Assembly: GCF_004792415.1 (NCBI RefSeq)
Contig: NZ_CP038853.1
Coordinates: 62,001-126,000 of the forward strand
DNA from: Pantoea vagans
GTDB taxonomy: Bacteria; Pseudomonadota; Gammaproteobacteria; Enterobacterales; Enterobacteriaceae
DNA: 64,000 nt
Reading direction: 5' to 3'
Below are positions 35,237 through 46,252 of the stretch, piece by piece; position 1 is the stretch's first letter; each line of letters starts with the position of its first letter. The position numbers were made by a program, and so were the translations under genes. The notes under the pieces are model-generated. The model ran no database searches. It was not told where the DNA came from and saw nothing but the letters and a program-made list of their open reading frames with translations.

Positions 35237-38023
35237 ATGGCGCAAATAGCAGAAAATCCCCTCATTCTGGTCGATGGCTCATCCTATCTTTATCGCGCGT
35301 ATCACGCATTTCCGCCGCTGACCAATAGTGCAGGTGAACCCACTGGCGCCATGTACGGCGTGCTCAACATGCTGAAAAGCCTGCTGGCGCAATATAATCC
35401 GAGTCACGTTGCTGTGGTGTTCGATGCCAAAGGCAAAACCTTCAGGGATGAGCTGTTCGAGCATTATAAATCTCATCGTCCGCCGATGCCTGACGAACTG
35501 CGGGCGCAAATCGAGCCGCTGCATGAGATGGTGCGGGCGATGGGTCTGCCGCTACTGGCTGTGAGCGGCGTTGAAGCCGATGATGTTATCGGTACGCTGG
35601 CGCTGGAAGCGGAGAAAAAAGGGCTTTCAGTGCTGATCAGCACCGGCGACAAGGATATGGCGCAGCTGGTCACGCCAGCCATCACGCTGATTAACACCAT
35701 GAGCAACACCATCCTGGGGCCGGAAGAGGTCGAGCAGAAATATGGTGTGCCACCGGCCTTAATCATCGATTTTCTGGCCATGATGGGCGACAGCTCAGAT
35801 AACATCCCTGGCGTTCCCGGCGTGGGCGAGAAAACGGCACAGGCTCTGCTGCAGGGTCTGGGCAGCATGCAGACCATCTATGACAATCTGGACAAGGTAG
35901 CCGATCTCGGGTTCCGTGGTGCCAAAACCATGGCGACCAAACTTGAGCAGAATCGGGATGTGGCCTTCCTCTCTTACCAGCTGGCGACCATTAAGACCGA
36001 CGTTGAGCTGGCGCTGCCCTGTGAAGAGCTTACGGTCACGGAACCCGATGTCGAAGCATTGCAGGCCCTGTTCAGTCGGTACGAATTCAAACGCTGGCTG
36101 AGCGACCTGCAGGATGGGAAATGGCTGCAGGGCAAGAAGAGCAATACTCAGGCACAGAAAGCGCTCTCTGATGAGCCGGTTGCTGTGCCTGAAACCAGCA
36201 GCGTATTACCGACCGAGAATTATGTCACCATTCTGGATCAGGATCTTTTCGACAGCTGGCTGGAGAAACTGAAAAAAAGCGAGGTCTTTGCCTTTGATCT
36301 GGAGACCGACGCGCTGGATACCCTGAGCGCTAACATCGTGGGCATCAGCTTCGCGATTGCGCCCGGCGAAGCCGCCTACCTGCCGGTTGCCCACGACTAT
36401 CTCGATGCGCCTGACCAACTGGATCGCGCGGCCGTTCTGGCACAGCTCAAGCCCCTGCTGGAAGATGACAGCGCCTGGAAAGTGGGCCAGAACCTGAAAT
36501 ACGATCGTGGCGTACTGAAAAACTACGATATTGAACTGGCCGGTATCAAATTCGACACCATGCTTGAGTCCTATATTCTCAACAGCGTGGTGGGTAAACA
36601 TGACATGGATAGCCTGGCTGCTCGCTGGCTTAACCACAAAACGGTCACCTTTCAGGAGATCGCTGGTAAGGGCAAAAATCAGCTGACGTTCAATCAAATC
36701 GCATTGGAGCAGGCATCCCATTATGCTGCCGAAGATGCCGATGTGACCCTGCAGTTGCATCTGAAGATGTGGCCAGAGCTGGAGAAAGAGGCGGGCCCGA
36801 GAAAAGTCTTTGAGCAGATTGAGATGCCGTTACTGACGGTCATTTCCAGGATTGAGCGCAATGGCGTGTTAATCGATCAGGCTATTCTGGCGCAACACTC
36901 GAAAGAGCTGACTGCCCGACTGGCTGAGCTTGAATTAAAAGCACATGAGCTGGCGGGAGAACCCTTCAACCTCTCATCCACCAAGCAGCTGCAGGTGATC
37001 CTGTTTGAAAAACAGGGTATCAAACCGACGAAGAAAACACCGGGCGGTGCGCCGTCAACCAGCGAAGAGGTGTTAGCTGAGCTGGCACTCGACTATCCGC
37101 TGCCCAAAGTGATTCTGGAACATCGCGGCTTATCCAAGCTTAAGTCGACCTATACGGATAAATTACCCCTGATGATCAATCCGCTGAGCGGGAGGGTGCA
37201 TACCTCTTATCATCAGGCCGTTACCGCAACCGGTCGCTTATCCTCTGCCGATCCGAATCTGCAAAACATCCCGGTGCGTAATGACGAAGGACGCCGAATC
37301 CGTCAGGCCTTTGTCGCGGCCAAAGGTTATCGCATTGTGGCGGCAGACTATTCGCAAATCGAACTGCGTATCATGGCGCATCTCTCTCAGGATAAAGGAT
37401 TACTGGATGCTTTTGCCCAGGGCGAAGATATTCACCGTGCCACGGCATCCGAAGTATTTGGTGTACCACTGGACAAGGTCAGCGCCGAACAGCGCCGTAG
37501 TGCGAAAGCGATCAACTTTGGTCTGATCTATGGCATGAGTGCATTTGGTCTGTCGCGTCAGCTGAACATTGGCGCAGGCGAAGCGAAAAAGTATATGGAC
37601 CTCTACTTTGAACGTTATCCGGGCGTACTGCGCTATATGGAGAACACCCGTCAGCTGGCGGCAAGTAAAGGCTATGTCGAAACGATTGAAGGCCGTCGAC
37701 TGTGGTTACCGGATATTAAATCCAGCAATGCCATTCGCCGGAAAGCCGCTGAACGTGCCGCGATCAATGCGCCGATGCAGGGAACGGCAGCAGATATTAT
37801 CAAGCGGGCGATGATTGCTGTTGATGCGTGGCTGGAACAGCAAAACGACAATAGTGTCAGAATGATCATGCAGGTTCACGATGAACTGGTGTTCGAAGTG
37901 AAAGCGGAGGCCGTTGAAGCAGCCAGCCAGAAAATCCGCGCGCTGATGGAGGGTAGCGTGCAGCTCGACGTGCCTTTACTGGTTGAAGTCGGGGTGGGTG
38001 ACAACTGGGATGAAGCCCACTGA
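35237..38023 (+). CDS. polA: DNA polymerase I
   Basis: PolA fills gaps, removes RNA primers and supports repair. The 928-residue product equals E. coli in length and has all three domains. The 5'-3' nuclease has [18 protein letters not shown] and [12 protein letters not shown]. The 3'-5' exonuclease has [10 protein letters not shown] and [10 protein letters not shown]. The polymerase has [14 protein letters not shown] (motif A), [20 protein letters not shown] (motif B) and QVHDELVFE (motif C). It is followed by spf. The yihF and yihG genes found before polA in E. coli are absent. Confidence 0.98.
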   Translation: MAQIAENPLILVDGSSYLYRAYHAFPPLTNSAGEPTGAMYGVLNMLKSLLAQYNPSHVAVVFDAKGKTFRDELFEHYKSHRPPMPDELRAQIEPLHEMVRAMGLPLLAVSGVEADDVIGTLALEAEKKGLSVLISTGDKDMAQLVTPAITLINTMSNTILGPEEVEQKYGVPPALIIDFLAMMGDSSDNIPGVPGVGEKTAQALLQGLGSMQTIYDNLDKVADLGFRGAKTMATKLEQNRDVAFLSYQLATIKTDVELALPCEELTVTEPDVEALQALFSRYEFKRWLSDLQDGKWLQGKKSNTQAQKALSDEPVAVPETSSVLPTENYVTILDQDLFDSWLEKLKKSEVFAFDLETDALDTLSANIVGISFAIAPGEAAYLPVAHDYLDAPDQLDRAAVLAQLKPLLEDDSAWKVGQNLKYDRGVLKNYDIELAGIKFDTMLESYILNSVVGKHDMDSLAARWLNHKTVTFQEIAGKGKNQLTFNQIALEQASHYAAEDADVTLQLHLKMWPELEKEAGPRKVFEQIEMPLLTVISRIERNGVLIDQAILAQHSKELTARLAELELKAHELAGEPFNLSSTKQLQVILFEKQGIKPTKKTPGGAPSTSEEVLAELALDYPLPKVILEHRGLSKLKSTYTDKLPLMINPLSGRVHTSYHQAVTATGRLSSADPNLQNIPVRNDEGRRIRQAFVAAKGYRIVAADYSQIELRIMAHLSQDKGLLDAFAQGEDIHRATASEVFGVPLDKVSAEQRRSAKAINFGLIYGMSAFGLSRQLNIGAGEAKKYMDLYFERYPGVLRYMENTRQLAASKGYVETIEGRRLWLPDIKSSNAIRRKAAERAAINAPMQGTAADIIKRAMIAVDAWLEQQNDNSVRMIMQVHDELVFEVKAEAVEAASQKIRALMEGSVQLDVPLLVEVGVGDNWDEAH

Positions 38024-38254
38024 TTCACGGCTTCAGGTCGGTTCCACAGAACGGAATCGACCCTTAATCAGGTATAAGTAAATCGTTTAATTGCCTGGTT
38101 TAACCCGGCCAGCGCTGGTACTGAGATTACGCGCTTTTCTAACTGCTTATCGGCTAAACACTTTTTTCGTTATTTAACTACATCACAACGCTATTTTTGT
38201 GATGTGTATGGTAAAAAAAGCCCTGTTTGATGTAAGTAAGCAACAAAAAAGCCT

Positions 38255-38282
38255 TTGTCACGCACAGAAAATCAGGTAAAGT
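38255..38282 (+). promoter_or_regulatory. spf promoter
   Basis: TTGTCA (38255-38260) and TAAAGT (38277-38282), spaced 16 bp, end 7 bp before the Spot 42 start. In E. coli the promoter is repressed by CRP-cAMP; a clear CRP palindrome is not obvious here. Confidence 0.7.
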
Positions 38283-38289
38283 TCTTCGC

Positions 38290-38398
38290 GTAGGGTACAG
38301 AGGTAAGATGTTCTATCTTTCAGACCTTTTACTTCACGTAATCGGATTTGGCTGAATTTAGCCGCCCCAGTCATTCTGTGACTGGGGCGTTTTTTATT
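38290..38398 (+). ncRNA. spf: Spot 42 small RNA
   Basis: The 109-nt gene starts GTAGGGTACAGAGGTAAGAT and ends with the terminator stem GCCCCAGTCA..TGACTGGGGC plus T-run, nearly identical to E. coli Spot 42. This Hfq-dependent RNA represses galK and many secondary carbon genes when glucose is present. Length, position after polA and the unstructured targeting regions are conserved; the terminator loop differs slightly. Confidence 0.97.
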
Positions 38399-38440
38399 GG
38401 GCTTTTTGCACCGCCAGCTTCAGCGGCACCGTGTTGCCAG

Positions 38441-39076
38441 TTACTCTTCCCCGTCCTGATCCTCAACCGCCGGTTCAAGCGTATTAAACCAGCTGTCCAG
38501 CTTCTGACGAACCTTATCCACGCCGATTTTCTTCAGCGAGGAGAAGAGTTCTACCTGCACGTCACCCACGAATTCGAGTGCGGCTTCACGCACGACATTG
38601 AGCTGCGCTTTACGGGCACCTGAGGCCAGTTTGTCTGCTTTGGTCAGAAGCAACAGCACCGGAATACCGCTTTCTACTGACCACTGAATCATCTGTCGAT
38701 CAAGGTCTTTCAGAGGATGACGGATATCCATCAGCACGACCAGTCCTTTCAGGGCCTGACGTTTTTGCAGATATTCTCCTAACGCACGCTGCCACTTCAG
38801 CTTCATCTCTTCCGGTACTTCGGCATAACCGTAACCGGGCAGGTCGACCAGACGCTTACCTTCTTTCACTTCGAACAGGTTAATCAGCTGCGTACGTCCC
38901 GGCGTTTTACTGGTGCGTGCCAGACCTTTCTGATTGGTTAACGTATTCAGCGCACTCGATTTTCCCGCGTTCGAACGGCCAGCAAAAGCCACTTCAATTC
39001 CGGTATCGGCAGGCAGATGACGGATATCCGGCGCGCTCATGACAAAGTGGGTAACGTGATAATTCAATTCAGACAA
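38441..39076 (-). CDS. engB: Ribosome biogenesis GTPase EngB (YihA)
   Basis: EngB (YsxC/YihA) is an essential GTPase for late assembly of the 50S subunit. The TRAFAC-class GTPase shows G1 [11 protein letters not shown]2-region [13 protein letters not shown]3 [11 protein letters not shown] and G4 LTKADKL. The 211-residue product matches E. coli to the N-terminus. It is convergent with spf and divergent from csrC. Confidence 0.96.
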   Translation of the reverse strand: MSELNYHVTHFVMSAPDIRHLPADTGIEVAFAGRSNAGKSSALNTLTNQKGLARTSKTPGRTQLINLFEVKEGKRLVDLPGYGYAEVPEEMKLKWQRALGEYLQKRQALKGLVVLMDIRHPLKDLDRQMIQWSVESGIPVLLLLTKADKLASGARKAQLNVVREAALEFVGDVQVELFSSLKKIGVDKVRQKLDSWFNTLEPAVEDQDGEE

Positions 39077-39166
39077 GGTAACACTCCAGAAAACGCATTA
39101 AGGCAATGGCGGCGATTATACGCGTTATGGCGCGAAAGTGCTCAATCACATCTTGATAACAAAGTG

Positions 39167-39182
39167 TGTAAGAGATTTGCCA
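39167..39182 (+). promoter_or_regulatory. Possible UvrY (GacA-type) site upstream of csrC
   Basis: TGTAAGAGATTTGCCA contains a perfect left half of the GacA/UvrY consensus (TGTAAG-N6-CTTACA) but a poor right half. It lies about 165 bp before the csrC start, near the distance seen for E. coli csrB/csrC activation sites. Confidence 0.35.
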
Positions 39183-39297
39183 TTCAGGCTGCAGGTTATT
39201 TCTCTTTTTACTTTAATTACTAAAAATAAAAAACATTAAAATTCATAATGTTGACAATAATCGTTCTTTTTTTGAACTAACTATTTTTGACACCGAC

Positions 39298-39325
39298 TTG
39301 AGGCTTTTACCAGTTGGTCTACATT
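39298..39325 (+). promoter_or_regulatory. csrC promoter
   Basis: TTGAGG (39298-39303) and TACATT (39320-39325), spaced 16 bp, predict transcription from about 39333, just before the first GGA-containing region. Confidence 0.55.
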
Positions 39326-39332
39326 ATTGTGC

Positions 39333-39559
39333 AGTGAACGGCAGCACACATCAGGATGATGCGCTCAGGGATGTCAGGAAGGCAACGAGCGGTGGAATGG
39401 AAACGGTCAGGGATACGGCCAGACAGGGATAAGGAAAAGCTCAGGAGTTGAGCAGGCGCGGGATTGACCGGGATGTTACGAGCCGAAAAGGACTTAAAAC
39501 ATGATTCCTTCTTATGAAGGTATGAAATAAGGCGACAGCTTGAGCTGTCGCCTTTTTTC
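39333..39559 (+). ncRNA. csrC: CsrC small RNA (CsrA antagonist)
   Basis: The engB-yihI spacer is the csrC locus in enterobacteria. The region carries many GGA motifs (for example CAGGATG, CAGGGATGTCAGGA, CAGGGATAAGGA, CAGGAG, CGGGAT), the binding sites by which CsrC sequesters CsrA. It ends in the terminator AAGGCGACAGC..GCTGTCGCCTT plus T-run (39529-39558), which resembles E. coli CsrC. Primary sequence between GGA motifs is poorly conserved. The 5' end is predicted from the promoter. Confidence 0.85.
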
Positions 39560-39626
39560 TTTGTCTGGTTTCTGCTAGATTTCGCCGCAATTCTATACTG
39601 AATAAAAAAAGCCGGGACCGAATACT

Positions 39627-40151
39627 ATGAAGCAACCTGCACGAGCTGCTAACGGCAAACCTGCCGTCAAAGCCAAACGCAAATCGCGTGACGATATCAA
39701 CCATGAAGCACGCGATCGCAAACGTGATAAAAAGCATCGCGGACACGCATCTGGCAGCCGTGCTAATCCGGCTGCCTCCGAAAGCAACGGCGGACGTCAG
39801 GAGAGCAGCGTAAAAGATCCGCGTATCGGCAGTAAAAAACCGGTGGCCCTGATTGCTGAGGGGAAAACCGCAGCCGTTAAGCCAAAGAAAAGCGTGGCAA
39901 AACCGGCAGCTGAGAAGAAAGTGCGTCTGACGCCCGAAGAAGAGCTGGCGAAGCTGGAAAATGACGAGCGTCTGGATGCGCTGCTGGATCGTCTGGAAAA
40001 TGGCGAAACGCTGTCGGCTGAAGATCAGGGCTGGCTGGATGCCTCGCTGGATCGTATCGACGAACTGATGGAGCAGTTAGGCATTGTGATGGATGATGCT
40101 GACGATGAGCAGGCTGAAGAAGATATGTACCGTCTGCTGAAGGGCAACTAA
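39627..40151 (+). CDS. yihI: Der GTPase-activating protein YihI
   Basis: YihI stimulates the GTPase activity of Der during 50S assembly. The 174-residue product has a basic, disordered N-terminal half ([32 protein letters not shown]) and an acidic helical C-terminal half ([27 protein letters not shown]), as in E. coli. It follows csrC and precedes hemN, the conserved order. Confidence 0.94.
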   Translation: MKQPARAANGKPAVKAKRKSRDDINHEARDRKRDKKHRGHASGSRANPAASESNGGRQESSVKDPRIGSKKPVALIAEGKTAAVKPKKSVAKPAAEKKVRLTPEEELAKLENDERLDALLDRLENGETLSAEDQGWLDASLDRIDELMEQLGIVMDDADDEQAEEDMYRLLKGN

Positions 40152-40205
40152 GCAGATTTGATTGGCATGCGGTTTCCGCATGCCGAACTTATCAGGTAAA
40201 CAACA

Positions 40206-40382
40206 ATGTTTTGGCCTGGATCAATTTTCGCGCTGCTGGCGACATGTTATCTGCTGTGGTTATTGTTTAAACTACGACGCCTGTCGCGGCTGAAGCAACG
40301 TTTACGTCGGGTCTCATCCCGCTCACCTTTCATCTCCTCTTCTTCGCGACCTTCTCTCAGACGACGTCACCGGAAGGAGTGA
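40206..40382 (+). CDS. 58-residue putative single-membrane-pass small protein
   Basis: I do not recognise this protein with certainty. The ORF runs from the ATG at 40206 to a TGA at 40380, with CAGG 9 bp upstream. It starts MFWPGSIFALLATCYLLWLL, a single hydrophobic helix, then turns strongly basic and Ser-rich (many Arg) to the end. Its last codons (AAG GAG TGA) contain the ribosome binding site of hemN, so translation is probably coupled. In some gamma-proteobacteria a DUF2489 membrane protein lies between yihI and hemN; this may be a short relative or remnant. Confidence 0.55.
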   Translation: MFWPGSIFALLATCYLLWLLFKLRRLSRLKQRLRRVSSRSPFISSSSRPSLRRRHRKE

Positions 40383-40384
40383 GC

Positions 40385-41758
40385 ATGCCATCGCAGCAGA
40401 TTGAGTGGGATCAGACGTTAATTGAAAAGTACAATTATGCCGGCCCGCGTTACACCTCTTATCCCACCGCGCTGGAGTTTAGCGAGCACTATGCGGAAGG
40501 CGATTTTCAGCGAGCCGTGGCGCGCTACCCTGACCGTCCGCTGTCACTCTACGTCCATATTCCCTTCTGCCATCGTCTCTGCTACTTCTGCGGCTGCAAT
40601 AAGATTGTGACCCGTCAGCGCCACAAAGCGGACCGTTATCTGGATGTGCTTGAGCAGGAGATCATTCAGCGTGCGCCGCTGTTTCGTCAGCGTCAGGTCA
40701 CGCAGCTTCACTGGGGCGGCGGCACGCCAACTTTTCTCGACAATGCGCAGATTTCACGGCTGGTGGGTTTGCTGAAGCAACACTTCACCGTGGCCAGCGA
40801 TGTTGAAATGTCGATCGAGATTGATCCCCGTGAAATTGAGCTGGATATGATTGATCACCTGCGATCGCTGGGATTCAATCGTCTGAGCATGGGCGTGCAG
40901 GATTTCAATAAAGCGGTGCAGGAACGGGTTAACCGGGTGCAGGACGAAGAGGTGATTTTCGGCCTGATGGCACGCGCCCGTGAACAGGGCTTCAGCTCTG
41001 TCAGCATCGACCTGATCTATGGCTTGCCCCTGCAGACGCCAGCCAGCTTTGCCTGGACGCTGGAGCGGGTACTGGCACTCAATCCCGACCGCCTTAGCGT
41101 GTTTAACTATGCGCATCTGCCAGCGATGTTCGCGGCACAGCGTAAAGTCAAAGAGGACGAACTGCCCTCCGCTCAGCAAAAGCTGGATATCTTACAGCAG
41201 ACCATCGCGACGCTGACTCAGCAGGGCTACCAGTTTATCGGGATGGATCACTTTGCGAAGCCGCAGGATGAGCTGGCCATCGCGCAGCGGAAAGGGCAGC
41301 TGCATCGCAATTTCCAGGGATACACGACGCAGGGCGACAGTGACTTACTGGGGCTTGGCGTCTCTGCCATCAGCATGATTGGCGACAGTTATGCGCAGAA
41401 CCAGAAAGACCTGAATACCTGGTACAGTTGTGTAGAACAGCAGGGGAATGGCCTGTGGCGCGGCATCGCCTTAACCGACGATGACTGCCTGCGTCGTGAC
41501 GTGATTAAAACGCTGATCTGTAACTTCTCGCTGGATTTTGCCGCGACAGAAGCGCAATGGGGAATTTGCTTCAGCGACTATTTTGCTGAGGATCTGGCGC
41601 TGCTGAAACCGTTAATTGCCGACGGGCTGGTGGTACAAACGGCTGGCGGGCTGGAGGTGACGGGGATTGGCCGGTTACTGATTCGTAATATCTGCATGTG
41701 CTTTGATCGCTATCTGCGTCAGAAAGCGCGTCAGCAGCAGTTCTCGCGCGTTATCTGA
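40385..41758 (+). CDS. hemN: Oxygen-independent coproporphyrinogen III oxidase
   Basis: HemN is the radical-SAM enzyme that decarboxylates coproporphyrinogen III to protoporphyrinogen IX without oxygen. The [4Fe-4S] motif lies in CHRLCYFCGC (Cys62, Cys66, Cys69), followed by WGGGTPTF and GMDHFAKPQDELA. The ATG at 40385 is 5 bp from GGAG and gives 457 residues, the E. coli length; a GTG at 40379 lies inside that site. It is convergent with glnG. Confidence 0.96.
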   Translation: MPSQQIEWDQTLIEKYNYAGPRYTSYPTALEFSEHYAEGDFQRAVARYPDRPLSLYVHIPFCHRLCYFCGCNKIVTRQRHKADRYLDVLEQEIIQRAPLFRQRQVTQLHWGGGTPTFLDNAQISRLVGLLKQHFTVASDVEMSIEIDPREIELDMIDHLRSLGFNRLSMGVQDFNKAVQERVNRVQDEEVIFGLMARAREQGFSSVSIDLIYGLPLQTPASFAWTLERVLALNPDRLSVFNYAHLPAMFAAQRKVKEDELPSAQQKLDILQQTIATLTQQGYQFIGMDHFAKPQDELAIAQRKGQLHRNFQGYTTQGDSDLLGLGVSAISMIGDSYAQNQKDLNTWYSCVEQQGNGLWRGIALTDDDCLRRDVIKTLICNFSLDFAATEAQWGICFSDYFAEDLALLKPLIADGLVVQTAGGLEVTGIGRLLIRNICMCFDRYLRQKARQQQFSRVI

Positions 41759-41799
41759 AGAAACGGGCTGGCGTCATCTGCCAGCCCGTACCGAACCGC

Positions 41800-43209
41800 T
41801 TACTCCATGCCAAGCTCTTTCAGCTTGCGCGTCAGCGTGTTTCGTCCCCAGCCCAGCAGACGTGCTGCTTCCTGCTTGTGGCCTTGCGTATGACGCAGCG
41901 CAGTGGTGAGCAGCGTACGCTCCATCTCTGGCTGGGCTTCTGACAGCAGATTCTGATGACCGGAACGCAGGGCGCGGTCGGCCCACTGTGCCAGCAGTGT
42001 TGCCCAGCTGTCAGGCAGCGACTGCACCGGATTTTCCGGGGTACTGGATTCAAACAGTTCTCCGGGCAGATCCTGAATCAGTACTTCCTGGCCCGCCGCC
42101 ATCACGGTCAGCCAGCGACAGGTGTTCTCCAGCTGACGAACGTTACCGGACCAGTGAAGACGGGTTAAGGCTGTCTCGGTTTCCGGATGCAGAATCTTCG
42201 CTTCCACCCCCAGCTCACGGGCCGCCACCTGCAGGAAGTAACGTGCCAGACGCGGGATGTCCTCGCGACGCTCACGCAGCGGTGGCAGATGCACGCGAAT
42301 CACATTCAGGCGGTGGAAAAGGTCCTCACGGAACTTGCCTTCCTGTACGCGTAACTCCAGATTCTGGTGGGTTGCGGCGATAATACGTACATCCACTTTT
42401 ACCGGCGCATAGCCACCAACGCGATAGAACTGGCCATCGGCCAGCACGCGCAGCAGACGGGTCTGCACATCCAGCGGCATATCACCGATCTCATCCAGAA
42501 ACAGCGTGCCGCCATCCGCCTGCTCAAAACGGCCCTGACGGATCTGGTTTGCGCCGGTAAAGGCACCTTTCTCGTGACCGAACAGTTCGGACTCAATCAA
42601 ATCTTTGGGAATGGCCGCCATGTTCAGCGCGATGAAAGGCGCTTTGGTACGCGGACTATGGCGATGCAGCGCATGAGCTACCAGCTCTTTACCGGTACCG
42701 GACTCACCGTTGATCAGCACACTGATCGACGAGCGCGATAACCGGCCGATGATACGGAACACATCCTGCATCGCCGGCGCTTCACCAATGATATCGGTAG
42801 TAGGTCCGCTGACCGGCTGATTTCGCGGCTGCTGCTGTTCCTGATAGTGACTGATGGCTCGCTCGACCAGCGCCACCGCTTCGTCGATATCAAACGGTTT
42901 AGGCAGGTAATCAAAGGCACCCTGCTGATAGGCGCTGACGGCAGCGTCCAGATCCGAATGCGCCGTCATTATGATGACCGGAAGCATCGGATGACGCTGT
43001 TTAATCTGTTTCAGCAGCGCCAGGCCATCCATACCGGGCATGCGAATATCTGACAGTAAAACGTCCGGGGTCTTTGTTGAGAGGGCATCCAGCACCTCGC
43101 TTGCGCTGTCAAAGGTCGCACAGCTCAAACCGGCTCCAGTGAGCGCGCGTTCAAGCACCCAGCGGATGGAGCTATCGTCATCGACGATCCAGACTATCCC
43201 TCGTTGCAT
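41800..43209 (-). CDS. glnG: Nitrogen regulator NtrC
   Basis: NtrC activates sigma-54 promoters under nitrogen limitation after phosphorylation by NtrB. The 469-residue product has a receiver domain ([25 protein letters not shown] with Asp54), an AAA+ domain (GESGTGKE, the GAFTGA loop in [12 protein letters not shown], and [11 protein letters not shown]), and a Fis-type helix-turn-helix ([27 protein letters not shown]). It is 7 bp from glnL in the glnALG operon. Confidence 0.97.
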   Translation of the reverse strand: MQRGIVWIVDDDSSIRWVLERALTGAGLSCATFDSASEVLDALSTKTPDVLLSDIRMPGMDGLALLKQIKQRHPMLPVIIMTAHSDLDAAVSAYQQGAFDYLPKPFDIDEAVALVERAISHYQEQQQPRNQPVSGPTTDIIGEAPAMQDVFRIIGRLSRSSISVLINGESGTGKELVAHALHRHSPRTKAPFIALNMAAIPKDLIESELFGHEKGAFTGANQIRQGRFEQADGGTLFLDEIGDMPLDVQTRLLRVLADGQFYRVGGYAPVKVDVRIIAATHQNLELRVQEGKFREDLFHRLNVIRVHLPPLRERREDIPRLARYFLQVAARELGVEAKILHPETETALTRLHWSGNVRQLENTCRWLTVMAAGQEVLIQDLPGELFESSTPENPVQSLPDSWATLLAQWADRALRSGHQNLLSEAQPEMERTLLTTALRHTQGHKQEAARLLGWGRNTLTRKLKELGME

Positions 43210-43216
43210 AGAAACC

Positions 43217-44266
43217 TCACTGGCGAATAGGCAGGTAAACCGAAAATTCGGTGTGTCCCGGCCAACTGTTAAATTCTATTTTTCCTGAATGTTGATCAAT
43301 CAGGCTACGGGCGATGGAGAGGCCTAAACCGGTTCCGCCTTCACGTCCGCTGACCATCGGATAAAACAGCGTATCCTGCAGCTGGGCCGGAATGCCGGGG
43401 CCATCATCTTCAATATCAATACGTGCCACCAGGCGATAACGCGTGCCGTGCAGCGTCAACTGGAAAGCGGTGCGGGTGCGGATAACAATGGTGCCACCGT
43501 CGTCGCCCAGCGCCTGAAGTGCGTTGCGAACCACGTTAAGCAGCACCTGTTCAATCTGGTCGGGGTCATGCGGCAGTTCCGGCAGGCTGGGGTCGTAATC
43601 CCGTACCAGCGAAACATTCTCCGGCAGCTCCATCGACACCAGATTGACCACCCGTTCGGCCACCTGATGAATGCTCTGCGTGATGTGCATGCCTGGCTGC
43701 TGCGGTCCTAACAGACGATCCACCAGATTTCGCAACCGGTCGGCCTGTTCAATAATCACTTTGGTGTATTCATTCAGTGACGGATCGGGCAGGGCGCGGG
43801 ATAGAAGCTGTGCCGCGCCGCGTAATCCGCCCAGCGGATTTTTAATCTCATGGGCCAGACCGCGAACCAGATCGCGAGCGGCGACCTGCTGCGCGTGCTG
43901 TAACTGCTCCTGACTGAGGCGACGCTGATTATCCATCGGCGCCATTTCCATCAGGATTAAGCCATCGGGTAACCGCTGGGCGGTCAGCGACATAATATGT
44001 GCGCGACCATCTACCACCAGCGTGACCTCACTGTCAGTAAATCCCTGGCCAGCCTCAAGACTCTCGCGCATCACCTCAATATTCAGCGAAAAGTAGCCGG
44101 TTAATTCCGGTAATGGTGTGCCGAACAATTTGCGTGAGCTTTGCGCCAGTAATTGCTGCGCCGCCGGATTGGCGTAATGAATAACCAGATCGTTATCCAC
44201 TAACAAAATACTGTTGATTAACGCGTTGAGAATCTGCCCTGCATCGGGCAGAGAGCCAGTTGCCAT
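43217..44266 (-). CDS. glnL: Nitrogen sensor histidine kinase/phosphatase NtrB
   Basis: NtrB is a soluble kinase/phosphatase that controls NtrC in response to PII. It has an N-terminal PAS domain ([26 protein letters not shown]), the H-box [19 protein letters not shown] and ATPase boxes [10 protein letters not shown] and [14 protein letters not shown] chose the ATG at 44264-44266 (349 residues, the E. coli length), which has GAGG 8 bp upstream. It follows glnA after a terminator-like hairpin, so it has reduced basal expression. Confidence 0.96.
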   Translation of the reverse strand: MATGSLPDAGQILNALINSILLVDNDLVIHYANPAAQQLLAQSSRKLFGTPLPELTGYFSLNIEVMRESLEAGQGFTDSEVTLVVDGRAHIMSLTAQRLPDGLILMEMAPMDNQRRLSQEQLQHAQQVAARDLVRGLAHEIKNPLGGLRGAAQLLSRALPDPSLNEYTKVIIEQADRLRNLVDRLLGPQQPGMHITQSIHQVAERVVNLVSMELPENVSLVRDYDPSLPELPHDPDQIEQVLLNVVRNALQALGDDGGTIVIRTRTAFQLTLHGTRYRLVARIDIEDDGPGIPAQLQDTLFYPMVSGREGGTGLGLSIARSLIDQHSGKIEFNSWPGHTEFSVYLPIRQ

Positions 44267-44345
44267 ACAACGTTCCTCTGCACCAGTCAGGTGCATTTTA
44301 GTCTTTAAGCCGAAAAGAGGGCGAATGAACGGTGAATTCGCGGAG

Positions 44346-44370
44346 AAAAAAGCCCATCCGAAGATGGGCT
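44346..44370 (-). terminator. glnA terminator
   Basis: Read on the minus strand, AGCCCATC and GATGGGCT (44363-44370 and 44351-44358) form a tetraloop hairpin followed by six T residues. It would end most glnA transcripts and let some reach glnLG. Confidence 0.9.
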
Positions 44371-44404
44371 AAAAGTTTCCACGGCAACAAAAACGTCTGA
44401 CCAG

Positions 44405-45814
44405 TTAAACGCTGTAGTAAAGCTCGAACTCAACCGGGTGTGGCGTCATGCGAACGCGATCCATCTCTGCTTTACGCAGTTCGATGTAAGCATCGATCGA
44501 TTCGTCTGTGAATACACCGCCACGAGTCAGGAACTCGCGGTCTTCGTTCAGTGCATTCAGCGCTTCTTCCAGTGAGCCTGCAACTTTTGGAATCTCAGCT
44601 TCTTCTTCCGGTGGCAGGTCATACAGGTTCTTATCCATCGCGTCGCCAGGATGGATTTTGTTGATGATGCCATCCAGGCCAGCCATCAGCAGCGCGGTGA
44701 ACGCCAGGTATGGGTTAGCGGCTGGATCCGGGAAGCGCGCTTCGATACGACGAGCTTTCGGGCTGGCAACAACCGGGATACGGATTGAGGCAGAACGGTT
44801 ACGGGCAGAGTAAGCCAGCATAACCGGTGCTTCGTAACCCGGGACCAGACGCTTGTAAGAGTTGGTTGTCGGGTTCGCCAGGGCGTTAATCGCTTTCGCG
44901 TGCTTGATGATACCGCCGATGTAGAACAGCGCCATTTCAGACAGGCCGCCGTACTTATCGCCAGCAAACAGGTTCTGGCCACCTTTAGAGAGTGACATGT
45001 GGCAGTGCATGCCTGAACCGTTGTCGCCAAACATTGGCTTCGGCATAAAGGTCGCCGTTTTGCCGTAAGCGTGCGCAACGTTGTGAACGACATATTTGTA
45101 GATCTGAATTTCGTCCGCTTTTTTGGTCATGGTGTTGAAGCGGGTTGCCACTTCGTTCTGACCTGCGGTCGCCACTTCGTGGTGATGCGCTTCAACAACC
45201 AGGCCCATCTGCTCCATGGTCAGACACATGGCAGAACGGATGTCCTGCGATGAGTCAACCGGTGGAACCGGGAAGTAGCCGCCTTTCAGACCTGGACGGT
45301 GACCTTTGTTACCGCCTTCGTACTCTTTACCGGTGTTCCATGCCGCTTCGATATCGTCGATAGCCACATGTGAGCCGGACGTCGATGAACCGAAACGGAT
45401 GTCATCGAACAGGAAGAATTCAGGTTCTGGTCCAAACAGCACGGTATCCGCGATGCCAGAAGAGCGCAGGTAATCTTCAGCGCGCTTAGCGATAGAACGT
45501 GGATCGCGGTCGTAGCCCTGCATAGTGCCTGGCTCAAGAATGTCACAACGGATGATCAGCGTAGAATCTTCGAAGAAAGGATCCATGACTGCCGTGGTGG
45601 CGTCAGGCATCAGCACCATGTCTGATTCGTTAATGCCTTTCCAGCCGCCAATAGACGAACCATCGAACATTTTGCCTTCTTCGAAGAAGTCAGCGTTAAC
45701 CTGGTGAGCAGGGATCGTAACGTGCTGTTCTTTACCTTTGGTATCGGTAAAACGCAGGTCAACAAACTTAACTTCATGCTCGTTCATCATCGAGAGAACG
45801 TGTTCAGCGGACAT
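44405..45814 (-). CDS. glnA: Glutamine synthetase type I
   Basis: GlnA makes glutamine from glutamate, ammonia and ATP and is the hub of nitrogen assimilation. The 469-residue product equals E. coli. It carries the GS beta-grasp [14 protein letters not shown], the active-site segments [10 protein letters not shown] and the NGSGMH-like [11 protein letters not shown], and the adenylylation site in NLYDLPPEE. The ATG at 45812-45814 has AGGAGAG upstream; a longer open frame to 45928 lies in the promoter leader and is rejected. Confidence 0.98.
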   Translation of the reverse strand: MSAEHVLSMMNEHEVKFVDLRFTDTKGKEQHVTIPAHQVNADFFEEGKMFDGSSIGGWKGINESDMVLMPDATTAVMDPFFEDSTLIIRCDILEPGTMQGYDRDPRSIAKRAEDYLRSSGIADTVLFGPEPEFFLFDDIRFGSSTSGSHVAIDDIEAAWNTGKEYEGGNKGHRPGLKGGYFPVPPVDSSQDIRSAMCLTMEQMGLVVEAHHHEVATAGQNEVATRFNTMTKKADEIQIYKYVVHNVAHAYGKTATFMPKPMFGDNGSGMHCHMSLSKGGQNLFAGDKYGGLSEMALFYIGGIIKHAKAINALANPTTNSYKRLVPGYEAPVMLAYSARNRSASIRIPVVASPKARRIEARFPDPAANPYLAFTALLMAGLDGIINKIHPGDAMDKNLYDLPPEEEAEIPKVAGSLEEALNALNEDREFLTRGGVFTDESIDAYIELRKAEMDRVRMTPHPVEFELYYSV

Positions 45815-45966
45815 ACTCAACTCTCCTGGAAATGGTCTTTCATTATCTACATGGCGAGGAAACGTCGTTTCCGGAATCCATTGCGGGAAAACACCTCCCT
45901 GACCAACTTCACCCGGCACGCTCTTCAACCGACATCTGTCTGGCGTTTACGCTTGATTTAGATAAA

Positions 45967-45982
45967 GCGAATTCTGTGCCAA
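45967..45982 (-). promoter_or_regulatory. Sigma-54 promoter glnAp2
   Basis: On the minus strand TTGGCACAGAATTCGC carries the -24 GG and -12 GC of a sigma-54 promoter and differs from E. coli glnAp2 by one base. It lies about 150 bp upstream of glnA. Confidence 0.85.
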
Positions 45983-46056
45983 CTTTTTTGATGTTGCTTA
46001 AATCGCCTTGTGATGCACCTTTTTGTCATAAAGCGCCTGCACCACGATGGTCTTAT

Positions 46057-46104
46057 TGCACCAATGTGGTGCTTAATGGTGATTTATTAGCACTATTTTG
46101 GTGC
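46057..46104. promoter_or_regulatory. NtrC enhancer sites for glnA
   Basis: TGCACCAATGTGGTGC (46057-46072) and GCACTATTTTGGTGC (46090-46104) match the NtrC dyad TGCACC-N5-GGTGCA. Their place about 75-140 bp upstream of glnAp2 fits the E. coli enhancer. A plausible plus-strand typA promoter follows at 46192-46220 (TTCAGT, 17 bp, TACAAT). The 45815-46252 gap has no gene. Confidence 0.8.
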
Positions 46105-46252
46105 GCAGGACCAACTTAGTGCATTTTCTGCACCGGGAACAGGGCAAATTTGCGCCGATGCAATAAACTTTCAGTGAAAAGTGTGATCCTGTTCAGTCTT
46201 CCGCTTAATCCGTGTACAATACCGCGCTATTTCTAATGCCTGAGGCAAAGCT

